From Saccharothrix sp. NRRL B-16314 (lineage in GTDB: Bacteria; Actinomycetota; Actinomycetes; Mycobacteriales; Pseudonocardiaceae), in NCBI RefSeq assembly GCF_000716595.1, contig NZ_JNXC01000038.1, positions 40,246 to 104,245 on the forward strand: a stretch of 64,000 nucleotides of DNA, read 5' to 3'. The position numbers and the translations under genes are program-made. The notes beneath the pieces are model-generated. The model worked only from the letters and a program-made list of their open reading frames with translations, did no database searches and was not told where the DNA came from. Below, piece after piece: positions 57,678-64,000 of this stretch (its first letter is position 1; each line of letters opens with the position of its first letter).

Positions 57678-58601
57678 ATGACCGTCGGTCAAGGGCTGAT
57701 GGACGCGCAGAGCGCGCGCTTCACGAGCGTCGACCCGCTGTTGCCGCCGGTGGTCGCGCCGCCGGAGGGCGACGTCATCACCGCCGCGCTGCCGGACGGC
57801 ACCAGGGTCGCGGGCGTGCTGCACCGGCAGGTGCACGAGCGGCGGTCGGCCGCCCGGCTGTGGTCGGCCACCGAGGTGTGGGAGCTGACGCCGCTGCTGG
57901 GCGCGACGGGCGCGGCGGGCATGGACGCGCTGCTGCGCGCGTGGCGCAAGCGGCTGGACCTGCTGTCGCCGGCCGAACGCGACTCGGCGTGCGTGCTGAC
58001 CTGGCCGAGCCGGGACGCGGAGGCGTCCAGGGCGCTGCTGGACCACGGGTTGGTGCCGCTGACCGTGATCGCCGTGCGCCAGGGTCCTCCCCCGCCGGCG
58101 ACGGGCACCGCGACGATCCGCCGCGCCACGCCCGCGGACCTGGAGACGGTGCTGACGCTCGCGCTGGCCGAGCTGCGCTACTCGTCGATGGTGGGTTCGA
58201 CGGTGCACCGGCCGGACGCGGTGGAGCTGAAGCGGCGGACGCTGGCCGAGCGGCTGGCCGCGGGCGGTCCGGCGTGGCTGGCCGAGCGGGACGGCATCGC
58301 GGTGGCGTTGGCCGAGTGCGCGGTGGTGACGTCCGAGCCGGGCAACTGGACCGCGACCAGGCTGCCGCACGGGCGGTGGGGTTACGTCAACTGCGTGTCC
58401 GTGCTGCCGGGCGCGCGGGGCGCCGGTCTGGGCCGCCAGGTCATGGCGCACGCGCACCGCGAGCTGCACCGGCTGGGCACGGTCGGCACCTACCTGTACT
58501 ACAACCCGCCGAACCCGCTGTCCTCGGTGTTCTGGCCGCGCCAGGGGTACCGGCCGCTGTGGACGATGTGGGAGGTGCGCCCGGCGGGGGCGTTGCGATA
58601 G
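57678..58601 (+). CDS. Two-domain GNAT-family acetyltransferase
   Basis: A 307-residue protein. The first 145 residues form a degenerate GNAT-like or accessory domain (WSATEVWELTPLLGATGAAG, ASRALLDHGLVPLTVIAVR). The C-terminal GNAT carries ATPADLETVLTLALAELRYS, the acetyl-CoA motif VNCVSVLPGARGAGLGRQVM (about residues 235-254) and YLYYNPPNPLSSVFWPRQGY. Tandem GNATs of this kind occur in mycothiol synthase and antibiotic-modifying enzymes, but this one has no specific match I can name. It starts at ATG 57678. Confidence 0.87.
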   Translation: MTVGQGLMDAQSARFTSVDPLLPPVVAPPEGDVITAALPDGTRVAGVLHRQVHERRSAARLWSATEVWELTPLLGATGAAGMDALLRAWRKRLDLLSPAERDSACVLTWPSRDAEASRALLDHGLVPLTVIAVRQGPPPPATGTATIRRATPADLETVLTLALAELRYSSMVGSTVHRPDAVELKRRTLAERLAAGGPAWLAERDGIAVALAECAVVTSEPGNWTATRLPHGRWGYVNCVSVLPGARGAGLGRQVMAHAHRELHRLGTVGTYLYYNPPNPLSSVFWPRQGYRPLWTMWEVRPAGALR

Positions 58602-58640
58602 GTCACACCCGCTTGCGGGTCGGCACGGGCCGGACGACTA

Positions 58641-58664
58641 TTTGAACTGACCGGTCAGTTCAAA
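58641..58664. promoter_or_regulatory. Perfect 24-bp palindromic operator (TetR)
   Basis: The half-site TTTGAACTGACC is followed directly by its exact reverse complement. It overlaps the expected transcription start (GACTAT at 58636-58641 as -10) and ends one base before the AGGAGG ribosome site of the operon whose last gene encodes a TetR repressor. Autorepression is very likely. Confidence 0.85.
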
Positions 58665-58676
58665 AGGAGGTCCGCG

Positions 58677-59300
58677 GTGCAGATCCACGCTCGGCGCGTC
58701 GGCGTCACCGGGCCGCGCGGCCCGTTGCTGGAGCCGACGTCCCTGCTGGTCGAGCCGGGCGAGCTGGTGCTGGTGGCGGGCGATCCCGGCGCCGGGCACA
58801 CGGCGCTCGGGCTGGTGCTGGCCGGGCGGATGCGGCCGAGCACCGGCGAGGTCTCGCCCTCCCCGGCCGACCTGCGCGAGCGCGTCGTGCTGGTCGACTC
58901 CCCCGACGTGACCGAGCCCGAGGGGTCGCTCACGCTGGCGGGCGTGGTCGGCGAGGAACTGGCCATGAACGGCGTCCGCAGCGGGCGCAGGGCGGTGGCG
59001 GCCTGGCTGGTCGAGCGGGGCGCCGACGAGTACCTGGACCACCGGTTCGAGCAGGTGCCGGCCGCCACCCGGTGCGCGCTGACGCTGGAACTCGCCGCAG
59101 GACGTCCCGGCGTCGAAGCGCTCGTGCTGGACAGCCCCGACCGCTACCACGGCGATCCGAAGGGCTGGTGGGAGCTGGCGCGCGGGCACGTGACGCCCGA
59201 CCGGTCCGTGGTCGCGCTCTGCACCACCACCTCTGCCGGCGTCCTGGGCGTGCCCGTCGCGCGGATCGGCGTCGACAACGTTCCCGAGGAGTCCGAGTGA
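58677..59300 (+). CDS. ABC ATPase-like protein with altered Walker A (first gene of YhgE operon)
   Basis: A 207-residue ABC-ATPase-like protein. The Walker A position reads VAGDPGAGHTALGLVLAG (about residues 32-49), with the usual Lys replaced by His. The signature and Walker B regions are also weak (EALVLDSPDRYHGDPKGWWE keeps the LD-x-P of Walker B). It is therefore probably a poor or non-hydrolysing nucleotide binder. The GTG 58677 has a good AGGAGG. Its stop overlaps the YhgE gene (GTGA), so the two work together. It is under the 24-bp palindromic operator. Confidence 0.8.
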   Translation: MQIHARRVGVTGPRGPLLEPTSLLVEPGELVLVAGDPGAGHTALGLVLAGRMRPSTGEVSPSPADLRERVVLVDSPDVTEPEGSLTLAGVVGEELAMNGVRSGRRAVAAWLVERGADEYLDHRFEQVPAATRCALTLELAAGRPGVEALVLDSPDRYHGDPKGWWELARGHVTPDRSVVALCTTTSAGVLGVPVARIGVDNVPEESE

Positions 59301-61192
59301 CCGCCGTTCGGATGGCGTTCAACGAGCTGCGCCGGGTCACCGCCGGCCGGCTGCCCAAGCTCGCCGTGCTGGCGTTGACGCTGGTGCCGCTGCTGTACGC
59401 GGCCCTGTACCTGTACGCGAACAAGGACCCGTACGCGCACCTCGACCAGGTGCCCGCCGCGCTGGTCGTGGAGGACGAGGGCGCGACCGCGAGCGACGGC
59501 ACCCGCGTGGACGCCGGGCACGACGTGGCCGAGGAGCTGGTGCGCGGCGGCCGGTTCGACTGGCAGCGGGTGGGCGCGGCGGAGGCCGAGGAAGGGGTGC
59601 GCAACGGGACCTACACGTTCGGGTTGACCTTGCCCGAGGACTTCACCCGGGCCCTGCAGTCGTCCGGCGACTTCACGCCCCGGCAGGGCGTCCTCGTGCT
59701 GACCACCAACGACGCGAACAACTACCTGGGGTCCACGATCGCCAACCAGGTCGTCGCCGAGGTGCGCCGGTCGGTGTCGGCGGAGGTCGGCGCGGAGGCG
59801 GCGGACCGGCTGCTGCTGGGCTTCTCCACGATCCGGCAGAAGACCGCCGAGGCGGCGGACGGCGCGACGAAGCTGGCCGGCGGTCAGCAGGACGCGTACG
59901 CCGGTGCCCAGCAGCTCGCGGACGGTGCGGTGCCGTTGGCCGACGGCGCGGCGCAGGTGGCGTCCGGGCTCACGCGGTTGCGCGACTCGACGGCGGAACT
60001 GCCGGGGCGGGCCGAGCAGCTGGCGACGGGCGCACGGCAGGTCGCCGACGGGAACGAGCAGGTCGCGGCGACGGCCGAGGACTACGCGGTCAAGGCGCAG
60101 GGTCTCGTCGACCGGCTCGGCGCGGTGGACGGGGACGTGGCGGCACGGCTGCGCGCGCTCGGGTTCTCCGAGGAGGAAGTGCAGCGCGTGGTGGCGGCTC
60201 TGGGCGAGGCCCGGAAGCCGGTAAACGACGCCAACGCCCAGGTCCAGGGCGCGGCCGGGCAGCTGCGGACGTTGGCGGACGGTGCTCGTCGGGTGTCCGA
60301 CGGTGCGGCGCAGCTCGCCGCGAGCACGCCCGCGTTGATCGATGCGGTGGTCAAGCTGGACGACGGGGCTGCGCAGGTCGCGTCAGGTGCGGTGCGGGTG
60401 CGTGACGGCGCCGGGCGGCTGCGCGACGGTTCGGGACAGCTGGTGGAGGGGGCGAACCAGCTGCGCGACGGGTTGGCGGCGGGGGTCGCGGAGATCCCGG
60501 ACCCCGACGATCCGACCCGTGAGGCGACCGCGCGGACCATCGGCGACCCGGTGAGCGTGCGCGGGGTGAGCCAGACGTCGGCGGGCAGCTACGGCGCGGG
60601 GCTGGCGCCGTTCTTCCTGGGGTTGGCGACGTGGATCGGCGCGTTCGTGCTGTTCCTGCTGCTCAGGCCGTTGTCGCGGCGTGGGCTCGCGGGTGGGCGG
60701 TCACCGTTCCGGGTGGCTCTGGGCGGTTGGCTGCCGGGGGTGCTGCTGGGCGCGGCGCAGGTCGTGGTGATGTTCGCCGTGGTCACGGTGGTGGTGGACA
60801 TCCGGCCGGCGCACCCGGTGGGCATGCAGGCGTTCCTGCTGCTGGTGTCGGCGACGTTCGTGGCGGTGCTGCACGGGTTGAACGCGCTGCTCGGGGCGGT
60901 GGGGAAGTTCCTCGGCCTGGTGCTGCTGATCCTCCAGCTGGTGAGCGCCGGCGGCACGTTCCCGTGGCAGACCATCCCCGTGGCGCTGCACCCGCTGCAT
61001 CACGGGCTGCCGATGGGGTATGCGGTGGACGGGCTGCGGCACCTCATGTACGGCGGGCCGCTGGGCGGTGTGGGACGGGACGCGCTGGTCCTGGTCGGCT
61101 ACCTGGTGGCGGGCCTAGCCTTGGCGACGCTCGCCGCGTACCGGCAGCGGGTGTGGACGCCGGCTCGGCTCAGGCCCGAGCTGGTGCTGTGA
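59297..61192 (+). CDS. YhgE/Pip-family membrane protein
   Basis: A 631-residue YhgE/Pip protein of the ABC-2 permease superfamily, related to ESX-associated and phage-infection proteins. It has an N-terminal helix (LAVLALTLVPLLYAALYLYA), then a large extracytoplasmic part (to about residue 430) with heptad-like DGAxxLxxGAxQ repeats (LADGAVPLADGAAQVASGLT, LDDGAAQVASGAVRVRDGAG), probably a long coiled coil. Five C-terminal helices follow from about residue 435 (FFLGLATWIGAFVLFLLLRP to VLVGYLVAGLALATLAAYRQ). The export role is unproven. It is translationally coupled at both ends to the ABC-like and TetR genes. Confidence 0.9.
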   Translation: MTAVRMAFNELRRVTAGRLPKLAVLALTLVPLLYAALYLYANKDPYAHLDQVPAALVVEDEGATASDGTRVDAGHDVAEELVRGGRFDWQRVGAAEAEEGVRNGTYTFGLTLPEDFTRALQSSGDFTPRQGVLVLTTNDANNYLGSTIANQVVAEVRRSVSAEVGAEAADRLLLGFSTIRQKTAEAADGATKLAGGQQDAYAGAQQLADGAVPLADGAAQVASGLTRLRDSTAELPGRAEQLATGARQVADGNEQVAATAEDYAVKAQGLVDRLGAVDGDVAARLRALGFSEEEVQRVVAALGEARKPVNDANAQVQGAAGQLRTLADGARRVSDGAAQLAASTPALIDAVVKLDDGAAQVASGAVRVRDGAGRLRDGSGQLVEGANQLRDGLAAGVAEIPDPDDPTREATARTIGDPVSVRGVSQTSAGSYGAGLAPFFLGLATWIGAFVLFLLLRPLSRRGLAGGRSPFRVALGGWLPGVLLGAAQVVVMFAVVTVVVDIRPAHPVGMQAFLLLVSATFVAVLHGLNALLGAVGKFLGLVLLILQLVSAGGTFPWQTIPVALHPLHHGLPMGYAVDGLRHLMYGGPLGGVGRDALVLVGYLVAGLALATLAAYRQRVWTPARLRPELVL

Positions 61193-61809
61193 CTCTGACC
61201 GAGGGGGTGGCGGCTGTGACCGGCACGCGACCGGGCCGTACCGCCGTGACCAAGCAGAAGCTGTTCGACGCCGCGCTGCGGCTGGTCGGCGAGCGGGGTG
61301 CGGCGGGCGTGACCGTGGAGGAGATCGCCGCCGAGGCGGGGGTGGCGAAGGGGACCGTCTACTACAACTTCGCCAGCAAGGACGCGCTGGTGGACGCGTT
61401 GCTGCGGCACGGCGTCGACCTGCTGGCGGCTCGGCTCCGGGTGGCCGAGGAGGAGTCGGAGACGGCGGCGGCGATGGCGTCGCTGGTGGACGGGATGCTC
61501 GGGTTCTTCGCCGAGTACCCGGCGTTCGGGCAGTTGCTGGTGTCCGAGCTGTGGCGGACGCCAGGTCAGTGGCACGACACGTTGAGCTTGCTGCGGGACG
61601 ACATCGTGTCGATCGTGCGCGGTCAGATGCAGCGGTTGGCCGACACCGGTCGGTTGCCCGAGGGTGTGCAGGTGGGCACGGCGTCGGCGGCGTTGTTCGG
61701 CACGCTGCTGGTGATCGCGCTGGACTGGCAGGTGTTCCAGCCCGAGCGGAGCCTCGTGGAGGTCCGGGAGTCGGTGTTGTCGCTGGTTCGTGGTTTGCGG
61801 CCGAGCTGA
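61189..61809 (+). CDS. TetR-family transcriptional repressor
   Basis: A 206-residue TetR regulator with helix-turn-helix TKQKLFDAALRLVGERGAAG, VTVEEIAAEAGVAKGTVYYN, FASKDALVDALLRHGVDLLA. The C-terminal ligand domain is of the group with SELWRTPGQWHDTLSLLRDD. The GTG 61189 overlaps the YhgE stop (GTGA); GTG 61216, with GAGGGGG eight bases upstream, is an alternative. It is likely the repressor of the 24-bp operator at 58641-58664 and so controls its own operon. Confidence 0.93.
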   Translation: MTLTEGVAAVTGTRPGRTAVTKQKLFDAALRLVGERGAAGVTVEEIAAEAGVAKGTVYYNFASKDALVDALLRHGVDLLAARLRVAEEESETAAAMASLVDGMLGFFAEYPAFGQLLVSELWRTPGQWHDTLSLLRDDIVSIVRGQMQRLADTGRLPEGVQVGTASAALFGTLLVIALDWQVFQPERSLVEVRESVLSLVRGLRPS

Positions 61810-61815
61810 CCGCCC

Positions 61816-62514
61816 TTACCTGAAGCGGTGCTCCCGGCAACGGTGGCTGTCCGGCTCTTGACCGCTGTCCGGGTCTTGATCGCTGCCCGTGTCGTGATCG
61901 CTGTCCGGGTCGTGATCGCGGTCGCGCCGGAGATCGCGGAGCACGACGAGTCCGAGTGCGGCGGGGTCGGGCCGGCAGTCCGGGCCGTGCAGGTCCAGGG
62001 AGCCGAGCTCGGTCGTGATCCCGACGGCGAAGTGGTCGCGGTCCAGGTCGAACGCCATCCGCGTCCCGGTCCCCGGCGGCGGGTCGAACGGCTCCGGTTC
62101 CCCGGTCGGGCGGAGCCCCGCGAGCACCTGCCGGAAGCCTCGACCGTCCCGCCACACCTCGACCTCGGTGCGCGTGCTGAGGGCAGCCGCGGCGGCAGCG
62201 GCCCAGCGGTTGGGGCCGAGCAGCGCCCCGTAGAAGCCGAGGTGGAGCGCACCCCGCTCGTCCACCGCGTCGGACTGGTCGTCCGTGACGTCGAAGGTGA
62301 GGTCGCCGCGGACTCGGGCGTCGACCTGCGGGGTGTGCGTTGGCGCGACGGCCGTGGCCGGGTGGAGTCCGTGACCCAGGACGCCGCGCAGGACCGCGGT
62401 CGCCGCCTTCGGGTCGTCCCGGCCGACGCCGAAGAACAGGGACGGGTTGCGGCGGAACGCTTCGTCGACTTCGCGGATCGTGATCGACGCGTCGCCGTAG
62501 TCGTTGCCTGCCAT
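61816..62514 (-). CDS. Unrecognised protein, distant GyrB-ATPase-like pattern, acidic repeat tail
   Basis: A 232-residue protein. The segment VDEAFRRNPSLFFGVGRDDP and the later GTGTRMAFDLDRDHFAV have a faint resemblance to the start and end of GyrB/GHKL ATPase domains (AxRxRPGMYIG; GT-x-V-x-F-x-PD), but the ATP-binding Asn and G motifs are not clear. I would treat it as unknown. The last 35 residues are an acidic repeat tail (DPDSDHDTGSDQDPDSGQEP). No strong ribosome site is visible. It lies upstream in position, but last in order, of a three-gene minus-strand cluster. Confidence 0.5.
   Translation of the reverse strand: MAGNDYGDASITIREVDEAFRRNPSLFFGVGRDDPKAATAVLRGVLGHGLHPATAVAPTHTPQVDARVRGDLTFDVTDDQSDAVDERGALHLGFYGALLGPNRWAAAAAAALSTRTEVEVWRDGRGFRQVLAGLRPTGEPEPFDPPPGTGTRMAFDLDRDHFAVGITTELGSLDLHGPDCRPDPAALGLVVLRDLRRDRDHDPDSDHDTGSDQDPDSGQEPDSHRCREHRFR
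61850..61925. repeat. 18-bp tandem repeats coding (D-x-D-P-D-S)n
   Basis: About four copies of GCTGTCCGGGTCGTGATC encode DHDPDS-like hexapeptides in the tail of the protein at 61816-62514. Confidence 0.75.
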
Positions 62515-62550
62515 GCCCTTCTCCGTGCCGGAGCTTCGGTGATCGGTGGT

Positions 62551-63156
62551 CTAGTGCCGCATGACCCAGGTGTCGACCTCGCCGACCTGGTGCACCGACG
62601 GCGGTCTGCCGGCCAGCGCCCGGTGCACGGCCTCCAGGACGCCCACCGACGCCTCCTCGTGGCTGAGCCAGCGGGTGCTGCCGCCGTGCCGGACGAAGCC
62701 GAGCACCACCTGCTGGGTCGGGTGGCCGTCCAGGGCCGGGTCGGGCACGCCGCGCACCGGGTTGATCGCGCCGCTGTCGTGGACCTCGACCACCGGGGCG
62801 CGCGGGGCCAGGAGCGGTGCGACGGCCTGGAGCACGTCGTCCCGGTAGCTCGCGTGCACCCACGCCACCAGCAGGTCCGCCGGTCGGTCCATCACCTCGC
62901 GGACGCGGTCGGTCAGCTCCTGCGGCCGGGACCAGTCCGCCGTCACCGTGACCCGTTGCGCGGCACCGACCTCCCGGACCTGGCTCACGTGCGGCAGGTG
63001 GCTGCGCCCGCGCAACGCCGCATTGGCCGCGCGACCCAACTTCCCCTCCGGTCGGCGGCTGGGGAGCACCACCTGCCAGCCCTGGGCGAGCAGGTCGTCC
63101 GCGCACCCCTTCAACATCCCCGTGCCGCCCAGCACCAACGCCGTCCGCTCGTTCAT
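62551..63156 (-). CDS. Rossmann-fold protein, NAD(P)-binding type
   Basis: A 201-residue protein starting ALVLGGTGMLKGCADDLLAQ, a dinucleotide-binding GGTGML motif, with WQVVLPSRRPEGKL (Arg-rich, fits NADP). Further strands are VTVTADWSRPQELTDRV and ADLLVAWVHASYRDDVLQAV. No YxxxK catalytic pair is obvious, so the function may be regulatory or a non-standard reductase. It overlaps the upstream P-loop gene by four bases (ATGA) and is certainly cotranscribed with it. Confidence 0.75.
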   Translation of the reverse strand: MNERTALVLGGTGMLKGCADDLLAQGWQVVLPSRRPEGKLGRAANAALRGRSHLPHVSQVREVGAAQRVTVTADWSRPQELTDRVREVMDRPADLLVAWVHASYRDDVLQAVAPLLAPRAPVVEVHDSGAINPVRGVPDPALDGHPTQQVVLGFVRHGGSTRWLSHEEASVGVLEAVHRALAGRPPSVHQVGEVDTWVMRH

Positions 63157-63749
63157 CGCACCGACTCCTCGCCCCGTTCGGCGGCCCGGCGCAGAGGGCC
63201 TGACCGCCATTGGTCGACCTCGCGCTGCCCTCGCAGCCGCACCACCGCGACCCGTTCGGCGTGCGCCCCTTCGAGCACGACGCGGACTCGTTCGCGGGTG
63301 CGGCCGTGTGATTTCCACGCCCAGCGCAGCAGGTGCTCCCGGTCGGTGAACACCGTGTGCAGGGGCGGTTCGACGTTGCCGTTCCACAGTTCCTGGCGGC
63401 GGACACGGCGGAGAGCCGTGCGCACCGCCACCCGGCGCATCACGACGTGGCGGGGGTGGTCCAACCAGACCAACGTGTCCGCGTGCTCCAGCAGGACCGG
63501 CCGGGCCAGGCTGTACTGCCACTCCGTCGCCCAGGTGTCGAGCTTGACGAATCGGCGCACATCGGACTCGAACTCCGGCCGGGGCGTCCACTGTGGACCG
63601 TGGAACAGGGAGTCCATTTCGACGTAGGACAAGCCGAGGGTGCGGGCGACGAGGTTCGCCAAGGTGGACTTCCCCGAGCCGGACGTGCCGGCCACGAGCA
63701 CCCGGCGCGGCGGATGCGGCAACTCGTCGGCTGGTCCCAAGAGCGGCAC
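63153..63749 (-). CDS. P-loop NTPase of adenylate/shikimate kinase-like type
   Basis: A 198-residue small P-loop kinase-like protein. Walker A is VLVAGTSGSGKSTLANLVAR (about residues 17-36), followed by the typical nucleotide-kinase step SYVEMDSLFHGPQWTPRPEF (D-x-L-x-HGP-W) and a lid region rich in Arg (VMRRVAVRTALRRVRRQELW). It resembles the putative adenylate-kinase-like proteins often encoded as single genes in actinomycetes. Its true substrate is unknown. The start is GTG 63749. It is the first gene of the cluster that continues with the Rossmann protein. Confidence 0.85.
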   Translation of the reverse strand: MPLLGPADELPHPPRRVLVAGTSGSGKSTLANLVARTLGLSYVEMDSLFHGPQWTPRPEFESDVRRFVKLDTWATEWQYSLARPVLLEHADTLVWLDHPRHVVMRRVAVRTALRRVRRQELWNGNVEPPLHTVFTDREHLLRWAWKSHGRTRERVRVVLEGAHAERVAVVRLRGQREVDQWRSGPLRRAAERGEESVR

Positions 63750-64000
63750 CGAGCAAGGCTACCGCCGCACCGCAAGCCCTGGTGGTGACCAGCGATCACC
63801 GACTGAAGATCACCCTTCCGAGCTAACCGGCGATGAATGGGCAACTTTGGGGGAGCGAGCTGCGTTGCCGGGAAAGAAGGAGGCGGCGGCGGGGCTCCAT
63901 GGGCTGGGACGCCAGGTCAGGCGGACACCGGGCCAGGCTGCGGCCGGGTCGGGCGGCGGGCAGGTCGGGCTGCGGTCGGGCGGGTCGGGCGGGTCGGGCG
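63750..64000. other. Right edge: intergenic, G-rich simple repeats
   Basis: No gene is supported in these 251 bases. From about 63950 the sequence becomes GGGCGGGTCGGGCGGGTCGGG-like simple repeat that continues to the window end. A gene may start beyond the edge. Confidence 0.6.

Noticed and set aside
62551..63156. Classical short-chain dehydrogenase
   Set aside because: The cofactor motif is present but the YxxxK pair is not visible, so only a Rossmann-fold call is made.

Overview
The window is GC-rich chromosomal DNA of an actinomycete, most likely a Pseudonocardiales member of the Saccharothrix/Lentzea/Actinosynnema type (inference). Supporting signs are strong G/C third-position bias, a CoaE-GrpB fusion, a mycothiol-type maleylpyruvate isomerase fold protein, actinobacterial DUF families, a LexA box of the actinobacterial type, and many leaderless GTG/ATG starts sitting 6-9 bases after a TANNNT-like -10. 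No tRNA, rRNA, CRISPR array, insertion sequence or prophage was recognised.

Left part (1-28.3 kb): the 5' end of uvrA (cut by the window edge, with a LexA box), then a mosaic of metabolic and regulatory genes: MDMPI-fold protein, acyltransferase-3, MBL hydrolase, ChbG deacetylase, RNase HI, two coiled-coil membrane proteins, a four-gene two-component operon, an aminotransferase, an ECF sigma factor with SnoaL tail plus hydrolase, ArsR-SRPBCC, ADP-ribosylglycohydrolase, LysR/DJ-1, HxlR/SDR, dinB-DHFR-like, AraC-VOC, an XRE-TPR regulator, EI24, a secreted beta-propeller protein and an FKBP.

Middle (28.5-38 kb), the accessory-looking region: YbaB-like protein, EspC-like type VII substrate, and a 1428-residue polymorphic toxin (WXG-like head, about 680 residues of Pro/Gly-rich repeats, a putative caspase-like cysteine domain, a C-terminal YwqJ-type deaminase tip). 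A YwqK-type immunity gene follows, then a gene with a YezG-like domain. No EccB/C/D/E secretion genes are present, so this looks like an orphan effector cassette. A RES-Xre NAD+-degrading toxin-antitoxin pair follows, with an unusually long repeat-rich spacer holding a hairpin.

Right part (38-64 kb): Crp-like regulator with a degenerate cyclase homologue and a 21-bp repeat array; S9 peptidase; terC behind a manganese (yybP-ykoY) riboswitch whose output hairpin sequesters the ribosome site; an unusual hydrolase/ABC-ATPase fusion with its permease; a 520-bp GC-rich repeat array; uvrB; DUF5685; two DUF402 paralogues; coaE-grpB; a lipoprotein; rpsA; a methyltransferase and a GNAT protein; a TetR-regulated YhgE/ABC-like operon with a perfect 24-bp operator; and a three-gene minus-strand cluster at the right edge.

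uvrA, uvrB, coaE and rpsA mark conserved core chromosome. The type VII toxin cassette and the RES-Xre pair are the clearest candidates for acquired or fast-evolving modules.
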